Of a stretch of 47,962 nt of DNA, positions 1-8,214 are shown in pieces. How positions within the stretch are numbered: position 1 is the stretch's first letter; every line of letters starts with the position of its first letter. A program made the translations under genes and the position numbers. The DNA comes from Chloroflexi bacterium B3_Chlor (GTDB lineage: Bacteria > Chloroflexota > Anaerolineae > UBA7937 > B3-Chlor), in NCBI GenBank assembly GCA_005223035.1, contig NJBK01000019.1, positions 1-47,962 on the forward strand, in the 5' to 3' direction. Below the pieces are notes generated by a model. That model had not been told where the DNA came from. It made no database searches and saw nothing but the letters and a program-made list of their open reading frames with translations.

Positions 1-315
1 GGGGCGGACGCCTTGGTAGACGACGGGGAGACTCCCACCTTCGTCGGCGATCTCGAATCGGAGAATCAACTCTTGAGGATCCCAGTCTATCGTCTCGCCG
101 ACCACGAGACCGGAGACTCTTACCATCTGGTCCGATGGTCCCTGAGCCAGCAGTTCTTCCACGGTTAGATAATGAGCAGTGGCGCCCTCGATATTGCTGA
201 AGATGAGCCATCCCAGCACCAAGACAATGATGGCTCCGCCGACGAAGAACTTCAGCCGCCCGCCAGCCATTATGCCCCCCGTCGGGAGCTTAGAAGCAGA
301 TCTTGACTCGCCCAT
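1..315 (-). CDS. ccmE: Cytochrome c maturation protein CcmE, 5' part only (cut by window start)
   Basis: Read on the minus strand from 315 (or from the second in-frame ATG at 270) the frame stays open to base 1. After a short basic start it gives one hydrophobic helix (FVGGAIIVLVLGWLIF), then a beta-rich domain with RVSGLVVGETI, LRFEIADEG and PVVYQGVRP. These match the periplasmic haem-chaperone fold of CcmE, which receives haem from CcmC and passes it to CcmF for attachment to CXXCH proteins. The haem-binding His lies beyond the window. A haem-attachment gene beside a haem-containing kinase and upstream of two octahaem cytochromes makes functional sense. Family assignment is fairly sure; the start is not. 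Confidence 0.82.
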   Translation of the reverse strand, partial: MGESRSASKLPTGGIMAGGRLKFFVGGAIIVLVLGWLIFSNIEGATAHYLTVEELLAQGPSDQMVRVSGLVVGETIDWDPQELILRFEIADEGGSLPVVYQGVRP

Positions 316-365
316 GCAACCACCGTTCTTTTCAGCGTATTCTATTAAATATACTGACAAAAATG

Positions 366-380
366 TTGCTTGTCAAGCAA
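366..380. promoter_or_regulatory. Inverted repeat in the ccmE / haem-kinase divergent region
   Basis: TTGCTTG-T-CAAGCAA is a perfect 15-base inverted repeat lying between the divergent starts of ccmE and the sensor kinase, in an AT-richer stretch. TTG...CAA ends recall Crp/Fnr-type operators, and a Crp/Fnr regulator is encoded at 46027-46704, but the spacing is not the standard TTGAT-N4-ATCAA. Operator function is inferred. Confidence 0.35.
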
Positions 381-471
381 TACTCCGTTGTTTACGGGGG
401 GCGCTGGAAAGTCCGACAACAGCCAATTGTGGTGGCTCCCCAGGTGGCAAGTTTGACTTTCACGCCCTCAT

Positions 472-2952
472 ATGCCAGAATTGAAATCAGGACAAGTTCC
501 GGCACCGGTGACTGCATCCCTAGCCCTACTGTTCCTGATCCAGCAAATGCAGAGAGAGCGATTCACCAAAAGCCTGAAGACCAAGATCACGATAGGCATA
601 GTCGTGCCTGTGATGCTGATAGCAGGTCTCTTCTCGTTATTGCAGTTCCTGCAGCGTCGGCAAGGCATGTTGAGCGACCTGGAAAGCTGTGCCACTAAAG
701 TGGGGGAGGTCATAGAGAGTAGCCTGGTACGAGACATGATGACTCACGATCTTGAGGGCATCCAGTATGCCGTGGATGAGATCGCGGCGACTCAAGAGGA
801 CATCACGGGAGTCATGCTCATCGACAAGCCAGGTGAGATCAAGGCGTCTTTTCAGGGTTTGAGAACGGGAGAGGTGTTGGAGTTGGACGACCCTACCTGC
901 CAACTCTGTCATCGACAACAAACGGAGAACCGCAATCAAAGCGTTTTGTTCGCTACCGATACTGGTGAGCGATTCCTTCGCAACGTGAACCCCATTGCCA
1001 ACGAAGAACAGTGCCATACTTGCCATGACTCTGGAGCCTCCATACTCGGCATACTGATCACCGACCTCTCCATGGCTCGTGTGGACAGCGTGCTTGCCGC
1101 TTTCTTGAGGGACCACATGGTGCTTTCCTTGGGGATGGTGGTGGCCGTCGTGCTTGCCGTGAACTTCATGATCAGCAACACAGTCACCAACAAGGTCGAG
1201 GGCATGGTGAACACCGTACGCCGTTTCGCCAAGGGTGACTTGGACCAGAGGGCTCCTGCAACGAGCGACGACGAGCTTGGGGAGCTGGCTGCGGCCTTCA
1301 ATGACATGGCTGAAGGCTTGAAGGATAAGGCCAAGCTGGAGCAAGAGGTGCTGAGCAGGACGGAAGAGTTGCAGAGGCAGACTCGCCGGCTTCTCACGCT
1401 GAACACTGTGGCCGGTACGGTCAACCGATCCCTGGACATGGATGAGATGCTACAGACTGGATTGAAGAAGGTGCTAGACCTGCTGGGGCTGGATGCAGGG
1501 GAAATCTGGCTGCTGAATGGTGCGGAAGGCGTGATGTCGTTGCACAGCCATTACGGTCAACAGCCCGAATTCAGAGAGAAAGATGCGCATGTAAGCGTGG
1601 ACGAGTGCCTATGTGGGCTTGTGGCTCGCTCGGGACAGGCGATGATGAGTACTGACACCAGCTCAGACCCGCGCTTGTCTAGGACTGCCTGCCGCCAGGG
1701 AGGGTACCGGTCCACAGTTGCAGTACCCTTGACTTCCAGGGAGAAGACACTCGGCGTGCTGGCGCTACACCACAGAGAACCCAATCACTTCCAGGCCCAG
1801 GATCTGGAACTGCTGGACGCTATTGGAAAGCAGCTGGGGGTGGCTGTCCAGAACGCTCAGCTGTACAGTGAGATGGAGGAGGAGGTAAGGGAGAGGACGA
1901 GGCATCTTGAGCTTCTGTACGAGATTACGGGCGTGATCAGCAGTCATCTGCAGAATCGTCCACTACTGCAAGAAATAGTGAGCCAAACAGCCCACGCTGC
2001 GGAAGCGCAGGGTGGGATAGTGATGACAGCCGGTCGCCCGGATGATTGGCACAGGCAGGCTACCCATGGCAGACCTTCTGAGGAATTGGCCGAGAAGGTG
2101 TCGGGGCTGCTCAAGGGGGAGGAAGAGAGCCTGGACGCAGACTTCCTTACCGCGCGCATATCCTCGCAGGGCGAGATCGTCGGTGCCTTGGGTCTGGAAG
2201 GCAAAGCGGGTCATCGACCGTTCACGAACGAAGATGCCCAACTCCTGCAGGGCGTAGCCGCACAGGCGGCTATTGCCCTTGAGAACGCGGAGCTGTACAG
2301 TGAAGTGCAGGGTGTGGCTATCCTGGAGGAAAGAGAGAGGCTAGCGCGGGAGGTGCACGACGGGCTTGCGCAGACCCTGGGATACTTGAGGCTGCGGCTC
2401 AAGGTCGCTGGCGAATACCTATCGAAAGGAGAGGTGGCGGAGGCCGAGCAGATTCTGGCCGACATGATCACGACGACAGAAGAGGCTTACGCCGGTGCCA
2501 GGGAGGCCATCGCCGACCTCAGATCGGCGGTCTTCGAGGGAGCGGATTTCATCAGTACGCTGGACGCGTACCTCGAGGAATTTGGCCTACAGAACCGCAT
2601 CAAGACCAGTCTTGTAGTGGAAGCTGAGACGGAGATAAGGCCACCTGCCATTCAGGCTGTGCAGTTGGTTCGCATCGTCCAGCAGGCGGTCGCCAACGTT
2701 AGGAAGCACTCAAAAGCCACGACTGTGGTGGTTAGGCTGAGGAAGGAGAATGAGTCTGTCGTCATGACCATCGAAGACGACGGTCAGGGGTTCGACGTCC
2801 ACGAGGTAAGCAGGCGAAAGGGCTGGCATTTTGGACTGAACATCATGAGAGAGCGGGCTGAAAGCCTCAACGGGACACTGGAGATCCATTCTCGCCCTGG
2901 GCAGGGAACGAAGGTAATTGCGACGGTCCCCTTGGAGGATTGGAGGAGATGA
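472..2952 (+). CDS. Membrane histidine kinase with a di-CXXCH (c-haem) sensor domain
   Basis: 826 aa if started at 472; the ATG at 547 (MQRERFTKSL) is the more natural start just before the first membrane helix, and neither has a clear ribosome site. Order: helix 1 (about residues 36-57); an outer domain with C143-QLC-H147 and C181-HTC-H185, two c-type haem motifs; helix 2 (about 218-236); a HAMP linker; two GAF domains; a HisKA_3 dimerisation segment with phospho-acceptor H629 (REVHDGLAQ); a C-terminal ATPase with VRKHSK and DDGQGF. The outer domain resembles DUF3365/Tll0287-type haem sensors. It overlaps the next regulator gene (TGATG), so the two form a pair. Likely senses redox state, O2/NO or quinone status and controls the nearby respiratory genes; the signal is inferred. 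Confidence 0.88.
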   Translation: MPELKSGQVPAPVTASLALLFLIQQMQRERFTKSLKTKITIGIVVPVMLIAGLFSLLQFLQRRQGMLSDLESCATKVGEVIESSLVRDMMTHDLEGIQYAVDEIAATQEDITGVMLIDKPGEIKASFQGLRTGEVLELDDPTCQLCHRQQTENRNQSVLFATDTGERFLRNVNPIANEEQCHTCHDSGASILGILITDLSMARVDSVLAAFLRDHMVLSLGMVVAVVLAVNFMISNTVTNKVEGMVNTVRRFAKGDLDQRAPATSDDELGELAAAFNDMAEGLKDKAKLEQEVLSRTEELQRQTRRLLTLNTVAGTVNRSLDMDEMLQTGLKKVLDLLGLDAGEIWLLNGAEGVMSLHSHYGQQPEFREKDAHVSVDECLCGLVARSGQAMMSTDTSSDPRLSRTACRQGGYRSTVAVPLTSREKTLGVLALHHREPNHFQAQDLELLDAIGKQLGVAVQNAQLYSEMEEEVRERTRHLELLYEITGVISSHLQNRPLLQEIVSQTAHAAEAQGGIVMTAGRPDDWHRQATHGRPSEELAEKVSGLLKGEEESLDADFLTARISSQGEIVGALGLEGKAGHRPFTNEDAQLLQGVAAQAAIALENAELYSEVQGVAILEERERLAREVHDGLAQTLGYLRLRLKVAGEYLSKGEVAEAEQILADMITTTEEAYAGAREAIADLRSAVFEGADFISTLDAYLEEFGLQNRIKTSLVVEAETEIRPPAIQAVQLVRIVQQAVANVRKHSKATTVVVRLRKENESVVMTIEDDGQGFDVHEVSRRKGWHFGLNIMRERAESLNGTLEIHSRPGQGTKVIATVPLEDWRR

Positions 2953-3620
2953 TGGAGCCTATTCGGGTGCTTCTTGTCGACGATCATATCTTGTTCCGCA
3001 AGGGGATTGCAAACCTGCTGGCCGCGCAAGCGGATATGGAGGTGGTAGGAGAGGCCGGGGATGGGGAGGAAGCCTTGCGGGAGGCCAGAGAGTTGATGCC
3101 TGACCTCATATTGATGGATATCACCATGCCCGGGATGAGTGGCCGCCAGGCCACTAGGGTCATCAAAGAGGAGATGCCCTACGTTAAGATAGTGATGCTG
3201 ACTGTATCAGAGAGGGACAGTGATCTCTTTGATGCCATCAGGAGCGGCGCCGATGGTTACCTGCTGAAGGACTTGGAGCCAGCGGAGCTTTATCGTCTCT
3301 GTCGAGGCGTATTCCGAGGAGAGGCCCCTCTGTCCCCTCTGATGGCTGCCAAGATCCTCAGGGAGTTCAGTTCCCTGGCCGATGCCAGGACCGGGACGGT
3401 GGGTCCCGCTGGCAAACTGACCCCGCGGGAGATAGAAGTTCTCGAACTGATCGTGGAAGGGGAGACCAACAAGGAGATCGCTGATACCCTTTATGTGGCG
3501 GAGAGCACGGTGAAGAACCACCTGCACAACATCTTGGCAAAGCTCCACCTCAAGAACCGCGTCCAGGCTGCTGCCTACGCGGTGCGAGAGGGCTTGATCG
3601 ACAACTCTGGCAATCGGTAG
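2952..3620 (+). CDS. NarL/LuxR-family response regulator, partner of the haem kinase
   Basis: 222 aa. N-terminal receiver with the acidic pair (LLVDDH), phospho-acceptor Asp in LILMDITMPGM and Lys in YLLKDLEP; C-terminal GerE/LuxR helix-turn-helix (LTPREIEVLELI, NKEIADTLYVAESTVKNHL). The ATG at 2952 is chosen because GGAGG at 2942-2946 gives 5-base spacing and the stop of the kinase overlaps it (TGATG); ATG 2949 is too close. Direct coupling to the upstream kinase follows from overlap and from HisKA_3 kinases usually pairing with NarL-type regulators. Targets are probably the Mo-enzyme/cytochrome operon downstream, which is inference. Confidence 0.92.
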   Translation: MEPIRVLLVDDHILFRKGIANLLAAQADMEVVGEAGDGEEALREARELMPDLILMDITMPGMSGRQATRVIKEEMPYVKIVMLTVSERDSDLFDAIRSGADGYLLKDLEPAELYRLCRGVFRGEAPLSPLMAAKILREFSSLADARTGTVGPAGKLTPREIEVLELIVEGETNKEIADTLYVAESTVKNHLHNILAKLHLKNRVQAAAYAVREGLIDNSGNR

Positions 3621-3681
3621 TAGTAGGATGGGAGTATAGAATAGTCCACTTGAACGGGACAATCGCCAACTTTGTAGGATT

Positions 3682-3710
3682 GGAGCTATCCTGGGATAGC
3701 TCCTTTGCTT
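3682..3710 (+). terminator. Rho-independent terminator after the regulator
   Basis: A perfect 9-bp stem, GGAGCTATC/GATAGCTCC with a 4-base loop, is followed by TTTGCTTTG. It closes the kinase-regulator unit. Confidence 0.75.
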
Positions 3711-3733
3711 TGCGGAGAAGGCAAGATGAGCTA

Positions 3734-3763
3734 TAGACAGCGGGGTAATCACGCCCTTATAAT
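3734..3763 (+). promoter_or_regulatory. Sigma70-type promoter
   Basis: TAGACA, 18-base spacer, TATAAT (3758-3763). The predicted transcript start near 3770 suits the TTG start at 3811 of the next gene better than the GTG at 3772. Confidence 0.6.
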
Positions 3764-3810
3764 GGGAATGGGTGTCATCGGCGGCTGATCCGACTGGGGA
3801 GGGAGATGAG

Positions 3811-4152
3811 TTGGAAAAGCGTCGGATAATTGTGGTCTGTAAACACGGGCTCTTCGCACAGGGCCTGAGCACTCTACTCCATGGCCGCGAAGGGATAGAG
3901 GTGGTGGGGATTGAAACCGATGAACATCGCGCCATGGAGAGCATCAGGAAGTTGAAGCCCGGCATCGTGGTCGTGGAGAGAGGGGAGGAATGCATCCCAA
4001 TTGACAACCTCCTGTCGCATGTCGTACGAGAGAGCCCTGGAAGCGGAATAGTTGGTCTAAGCCTGGGACAGAATGAGATCAGCGTCTATTATGGGCAGCA
4101 AAGACAAGTGAGGAGGGCGGAGGATCTGCTGGACGTGATATTGCGGCTATGA
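3811..4152 (+). CDS. Degenerate (pseudo-)receiver domain protein
   Basis: 113 aa from TTG 3811, which has GGGAGGGA at 3796-3804; an upstream GTG at 3772 would give 126 aa but sits at the predicted transcript start. The pattern RRIIVVCKHGLFAQGLSTLL ... GIEVVGIETDE ... LKPGIVVVERGEE copies the alternating strand/helix layout of NarL-type receivers. The acidic pair (here CKH) and the phospho-acceptor Asp (here VVERGEE) are missing, and there is no DNA-binding domain. It could be a phosphorylation-independent binding partner in the same pathway. Function unknown; the receiver relationship is by pattern only. Confidence 0.6.
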   Translation: MEKRRIIVVCKHGLFAQGLSTLLHGREGIEVVGIETDEHRAMESIRKLKPGIVVVERGEECIPIDNLLSHVVRESPGSGIVGLSLGQNEISVYYGQQRQVRRAEDLLDVILRL

Positions 4153-4386
4153 CCAGAATAGACTGGTCCGCAGAATCGTATTCCTGCCTGCGCCGTTGGT
4201 TTTGGTCACCATGTCTGGACCACCATCAGACGATAGTCGGAGGAGGTGCTTAGAGGGACAAATACCGAATGTGTCTCCGACCATTGATGGCGTTCTCCAT
4301 CCAACAGGGGCCCCGTTCTTGGGCCACTCAACGGTGTTGGACAATCACTGGTCGACAGATCTGTTGAAGTGGAAGGAGTGAGGGAA

Positions 4387-4521
4387 ATGCTGGCCTTGGA
4401 GACGATCGTACTATTGGGCGCCTTGTTTGGATTCCTGGTGTATGCGATGGTGAGGACTGAACTGACCATGGGGTGGGCGGTCTGGCCGTCATCTGTTGAT
4501 GACCCCAGCGCCCATCGGTAG
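4387..4521 (+). CDS. Small one-helix membrane protein (family copy 0, type A)
   Basis: 44 aa, ATG 4387 with AAGGAG at 4373-4378. One helix runs from about residue 6 to 22 (IVLLGALFGFLVYAMV), then TEL. It shares the start (ML-x-x-E) and the YAMVRT(Q/E)L motif with the small proteins near 22.4-23.3 kb and 29.9-30.3 kb. The tail after the helix is different (TMGWAVWP...), lacking the charged LARRQAEAE-type tail, so this copy may be decayed or recombined. It lies downstream of the haem kinase/regulator and upstream of the Mo-enzyme operon. Function unknown. Confidence 0.6.
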   Translation: MLALETIVLLGALFGFLVYAMVRTELTMGWAVWPSSVDDPSAHR

Positions 4522-4570
4522 ATCCTTAGGAGCGCGGACATGTTCCCTAGGCCGTGTGGCCACCAGGGGC

Positions 4571-4612
4571 GATGAAAGCCGCCAGCAGCGAAGCCAGCGG
4601 TCGCCTTTCATC
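4571..4612. repeat. Hairpin with 8-bp closing stem
   Basis: GATGAAAG (4571-4578) pairs with CTTTCATC (4605-4612), with an inner CGC/GCG contact. No U-tract follows, so it is not a simple terminator; possibly part of a structured RNA. Confidence 0.4.
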
Positions 4613-4857
4613 CGCGTCGTCTTGATGCGGTGGATTGGGTCTTGCGCAGCTCCGTCACAAGCAAGAACCCGTCTTGCGATCATGCTCGGCGCGCGACTGG
4701 CTCGCTCGCGAAGCTGATCGAGGGCACCGCCCTTGGCGGGCCCCAGCTTGTCTGTGTCACTTGATCAGGAGCCTCCTTTCAGGAATCAGTAACATAGGGT
4801 CGTCCCACTTGGTCAGCGGGTGACGGGATCCAGACCTGCAGCAGTCTCCTTCTCAGA

Positions 4858-4886
4858 GCGGGCATCCCAGCCGCCCGTTTCTTTTT
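4858..4886 (+). terminator. Rho-independent terminator
   Basis: GCGGGC (4858-4863) pairs with GCCCGT (4873-4878, one G-U), 9-base loop, then TTTCTTTTT. It likely ends transcription from the 3.8-4.5 kb unit. Confidence 0.6.
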
Positions 4887-5034
4887 GTAATACTGCTCGC
4901 GGCATCTCTCCCAACAGGGGAGATTGGGGGTGCGAGATTGGCTACCACATACCCTCGGAGACATCCTGACTGTCATCGCAACGGGCGTAAGGGGCGAGTA
5001 TCGCCGGTCGTCTAGGTCAGCAATCTCAGCGCAA

Positions 5035-5063
5035 TGGAAGAGCGTGGCGGTTCGTGGTATGAT
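5035..5063 (+). promoter_or_regulatory. Extended -10 promoter for the Mo-enzyme operon
   Basis: TGG-TATGAT (extended -10, hexamer 5058-5063) with a weak TGGAAG at 5035-5040, 17-base spacer. Start of transcription would fall about 42 bases before the GTG start of the operon's first gene, a weak -35 suggesting activator dependence. Confidence 0.4.
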
Positions 5064-5111
5064 CTGGAATAAGCAGGATGAAGGACGAAGTATGAAGGGA
5101 ACCGAGCAAAA

Positions 5112-7514
5112 GTGACGAAACTGACCAGGCGAACTTTTCTGAAGATCGCGGGCGCAGGTACGGCAGCGGCCGCTCTGTACCAGGTAGCAGCGAAAGCGCC
5201 TATACTTCGGGCTTTGAGTGCCGAGGAACAGGCGACCGCTCAGGACCGCCAAGAGGTCTGGCGGTCGACCGTCTGCCAGCAATGTCAGGCTGGCTGCGGC
5301 CTTCTGGTGCGGGTAGTGGACGGTCGGGCGGTCAAGATCGAAGGGAATCCTCTGCATCCCCTCAACAACGGTAAGATCTGCCCTAAGGCGCAGGCTGGTT
5401 TGCAGGTGCTCTACGATCCTGACAGGATCAAAGGACCCATGCGTCGCGTTGGGGAGCGGGGTGGCGGGCAGTGGGAGCCGATCAGTTGGGACGAGGTCAT
5501 CGCCCAAGTGGTGAGCCGGCTGACCGAGTTGCGCGACGATGGCCAGTCCCATACGGCTGTCTTCCTGACGGGCCGCGCCCTTGGACAAATGGAGGAGCTC
5601 GTTGCACGGTTCTGCGACGCCTATGGCACCCCTAACCACGTCACTCACAACAGCATCTCTTCCTCAACCACCGAAATCGCACATTTGCTGAGCCAGGGCC
5701 AGCGCAGCTTCTTCGGCTACGACTGGGAGCAAACCAACTATCTTCTGTCGTTCGGCGTGTCTTGGCTGGAAGCCTGGAGACCCACAGTCCGCAACGCGAA
5801 GGCCTACGGCCACATGCGTCGCGGCCGAGCCCATGAACGGCTGCGAATGGTCCAGGTGGACACGCGTTTTTCCATCACCGCCGCAAAAGCTGACGAGTGG
5901 GTACCCATCCGCCCGGGTACCGATGGCGCTCTGGCGTTGGGCATAGCTTACGTCATCATCAATGAGGAGTTGTATGATGAGGACTTTGTGGCGCAGCACA
6001 CTCTTGGTTTCGAGGACTGGACAGACGAGGATGGTGCCCAGCACATGGGCTTCAAGACTCTCGTGCTGCGGGACTACGCACCCTCCCAGGTAGAAGCCAT
6101 CACGGGCGTGCCAGCCGAGACTGTCACTCGCATCGCCCGCGAGTTCGCTTCGACGCTGCCGGCGGTAGCCATTGGGGACCGGGGCATCAGCATGTGGAGT
6201 AACGGCCTGTTCAGTCAGATGGCTGTGCACGCTCTCAACGCCTTGGTTGGATCCATTGACGCATCGGGCGGAGTGCTGACCCAGAAAGATGCACCTTTCC
6301 TGCCATGGCCAGAGCTGGCGCCAGACCGCATAGCCCAGGAGGGGCGGGCGCAATCTCGCATTGATCGTGGAGGCACGAGACGCTATCCTCTGGCCCGCGA
6401 TGTCTATCAGCAACTGCCGGAGAGCATCGCCAATGACGATCCATATCCGGTCAACGCTCTCTTTCTCTACTACACTAATCCGCTTTTCTCGAGTCCACAG
6501 CCGGGTCTCTTTCACGAGGCCTTTGAGAAGGTGCCCTTCATAGTTAGCTTCTCCCCTTTCCTAGACGACAGCACTACCTATGCCGATCTGATCCTTCCCG
6601 ACCATACGTATCTGGAGCGATTGCAGGACGTGGTGCCGCCACCCGGCTTGGGCTATCCGGTGGTAGGTTTAGGGCAACCGGTGGTTGCCCCTCTGTACGA
6701 CACGCGTCACACCGGAGACGTGCTGTTGGAGATCGTGCAGGCGCTGGGAGAGCCCGTGGCCCAATCCTTCCCGTGGCGCAACTTCGCCGAACTGGTACAG
6801 TACCGGATTAGTGGCCTGTGGCGCTCTGAGAAAGGAGACATCACCGCTACCGAGTTCGAGTTCTTCTGGGAGGAGTTCTCGCGGCGGAGCGTATGGTCTG
6901 ACCCATCCTATCGCTTTGGCGACTGGGAGCGGGTGCTGAATACGCCATCAGGGAAGTTCGAGTTCTTTTCGCAAACACTGCGGGATGAACTGGCAAGGGT
7001 TGCGAATGGTGACTTGGAGAGACTTTTGGACGAGCTGGGGGTGCAAGCCCGCGGTGACGAGGTGTATCTCCCCCACTACGAGCCGCCCGAGACTGTGGGC
7101 AACCAACCGGAGTACCCATTCTTTCTCAATACCTACAAGCTCATGGCTCATGCGGAGGGGCGCGGGGCCAACTCGCCTCACTTGCAAGAAATGCTGGGGT
7201 TGCACGTCAACCGCAAATGGGATTCTTGGGTGGAGATCAACCCCGGCGTGGCGCGGGCACTGGGCATCGCCGACGATGACTGGGTGTGGGTGGAATCGCC
7301 GATTGGGGAGAAGATCAAGGTACGCGCCGCCCTCTACCCAGGTGCCCGTCCCGACGTTGTCTGCATCCCCTTCGAGCTGGGCCACAGAGCCTATGGTCGC
7401 TGGTCCGAGAATCGGGGTGTCAATCCGAACTGGCTGATCGCCAACCAGACGACCGGCCTGACGGGTGCCTTGGCGCCCTTCGCGACGAGGGTGAGGATAT
7501 ACAAGGCAGAGTGA
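5112..7514 (+). CDS. Tat-exported molybdopterin (Mo/W-bisPGD) oxidoreductase, catalytic subunit
   Basis: 800 aa from GTG 5112. Twin-arginine signal (LTRRTFLKIAGAG) ending near residue 37, then a [4Fe-4S] motif CQQCQAGCG ... CPKA, the GRAVKIEGNP strand, and the C-terminal dinucleotide-binding domain (residues about 670-800). This is the DMSO-reductase superfamily, nearest in layout to polysulfide/thiosulfate/arsenate-type enzymes or alternative-complex-III-like B subunits. The stretch where family members usually have a Cys ligand to Mo reads HNSISSS (Ser183-185), so the metal ligand may be Ser or absent. It heads an operon with ferredoxin-like, NrfD-like, chaperone and cytochrome genes. Substrate cannot be read from sequence. 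Confidence 0.9.
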   Translation: MTKLTRRTFLKIAGAGTAAAALYQVAAKAPILRALSAEEQATAQDRQEVWRSTVCQQCQAGCGLLVRVVDGRAVKIEGNPLHPLNNGKICPKAQAGLQVLYDPDRIKGPMRRVGERGGGQWEPISWDEVIAQVVSRLTELRDDGQSHTAVFLTGRALGQMEELVARFCDAYGTPNHVTHNSISSSTTEIAHLLSQGQRSFFGYDWEQTNYLLSFGVSWLEAWRPTVRNAKAYGHMRRGRAHERLRMVQVDTRFSITAAKADEWVPIRPGTDGALALGIAYVIINEELYDEDFVAQHTLGFEDWTDEDGAQHMGFKTLVLRDYAPSQVEAITGVPAETVTRIAREFASTLPAVAIGDRGISMWSNGLFSQMAVHALNALVGSIDASGGVLTQKDAPFLPWPELAPDRIAQEGRAQSRIDRGGTRRYPLARDVYQQLPESIANDDPYPVNALFLYYTNPLFSSPQPGLFHEAFEKVPFIVSFSPFLDDSTTYADLILPDHTYLERLQDVVPPPGLGYPVVGLGQPVVAPLYDTRHTGDVLLEIVQALGEPVAQSFPWRNFAELVQYRISGLWRSEKGDITATEFEFFWEEFSRRSVWSDPSYRFGDWERVLNTPSGKFEFFSQTLRDELARVANGDLERLLDELGVQARGDEVYLPHYEPPETVGNQPEYPFFLNTYKLMAHAEGRGANSPHLQEMLGLHVNRKWDSWVEINPGVARALGIADDDWVWVESPIGEKIKVRAALYPGARPDVVCIPFELGHRAYGRWSENRGVNPNWLIANQTTGLTGALAPFATRVRIYKAE

Positions 7515-7569
7515 ACCGATCTGACGTTCGTACTTCTATCTTTCGTGTCATCAAGCGTTGGAGGGAATC

Positions 7570-8214
7570 ATGCCACGCTGGGCAATGGTGATTGATCTAG
7601 ACAAGTGTATCGGCTGCCAGTCGTGCACGGCGGCCTGCCGAGCGGAGAACAACGTGCCTTTCGTAGGGCCCGAACAGGCGGAGCTGGGCCGTGCCATCTT
7701 CTGGAACGAGGTCCTCTTCCACATTGAAGGGGAATTCCCGCATGTGAAGGCCAGCATCATTCCTCGTCCTTGCTTCCACTGCGAGAACCCCCCCTGCGTG
7801 AAGGTCTGCCCGGTGGGGGCTACCTATAGGCGTGAGGAGGACGGGCTGGTCCTGCAGCGCTACGAGCGGTGCATAGGATGCCGCTACTGCACGGTGGCCT
7901 GTCCTTATGGAGCCCGCTATTTCAGATGGTATGATGGAGAATGGCCGGATGGAGTGGACCGCTATCAGAACCCGGACGTTCCACTGCGGCCCAAAGGCAT
8001 AGTCGAGAAGTGCACTTTCTGTGTCCATCGCCTGGATGAGGGTCTGCCCATCCCGGCGTGCAACCAGGCCTGTCCGACCGGAGCCCGCTTCTTCGGTGAC
8101 CTCGACGACCCCGCCAGCGAGGTGTCACAGCTGGCTCGTAGCCCAAGGGCTAGCCGTTTACTGGAAGACCTGGGTACCGAGCCACGCGTGTTTTATCTGA
8201 AGGAGGGAGCGTAG
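7570..8214 (+). CDS. Four-cluster [4Fe-4S] electron-transfer subunit (DmsB/PsrB/TtrB type)
   Basis: 214 aa from ATG 7570, preceded by GGAGGG. Cys groups: CIGCQSCTAAC, CENPPCVKVCP, CIGCRYCTVACP and CTFCVHRL ... CNQACPTGA, the standard four-cubane ferredoxin of Mo-oxidoreductases. It has no signal peptide and would be exported with the Tat-borne catalytic subunit. It passes electrons between the Mo site and the membrane subunit. Its stop is directly followed by the start of the next gene, so the two are co-translated. Confidence 0.93.
   Translation: MPRWAMVIDLDKCIGCQSCTAACRAENNVPFVGPEQAELGRAIFWNEVLFHIEGEFPHVKASIIPRPCFHCENPPCVKVCPVGATYRREEDGLVLQRYERCIGCRYCTVACPYGARYFRWYDGEWPDGVDRYQNPDVPLRPKGIVEKCTFCVHRLDEGLPIPACNQACPTGARFFGDLDDPASEVSQLARSPRASRLLEDLGTEPRVFYLKEGA

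Larger units (their letters stand above)
4522..5111. other. Intergenic stretch with hairpins and a promoter, no convincing gene
   Basis: About 590 bases between the small membrane protein and the Mo-enzyme. It holds a long-stem hairpin (4571-4612), a terminator-like hairpin (4858-4886) and a promoter-like site (5058-5063). Open frames here lack ribosome sites and protein-like composition. Confidence 0.6.
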
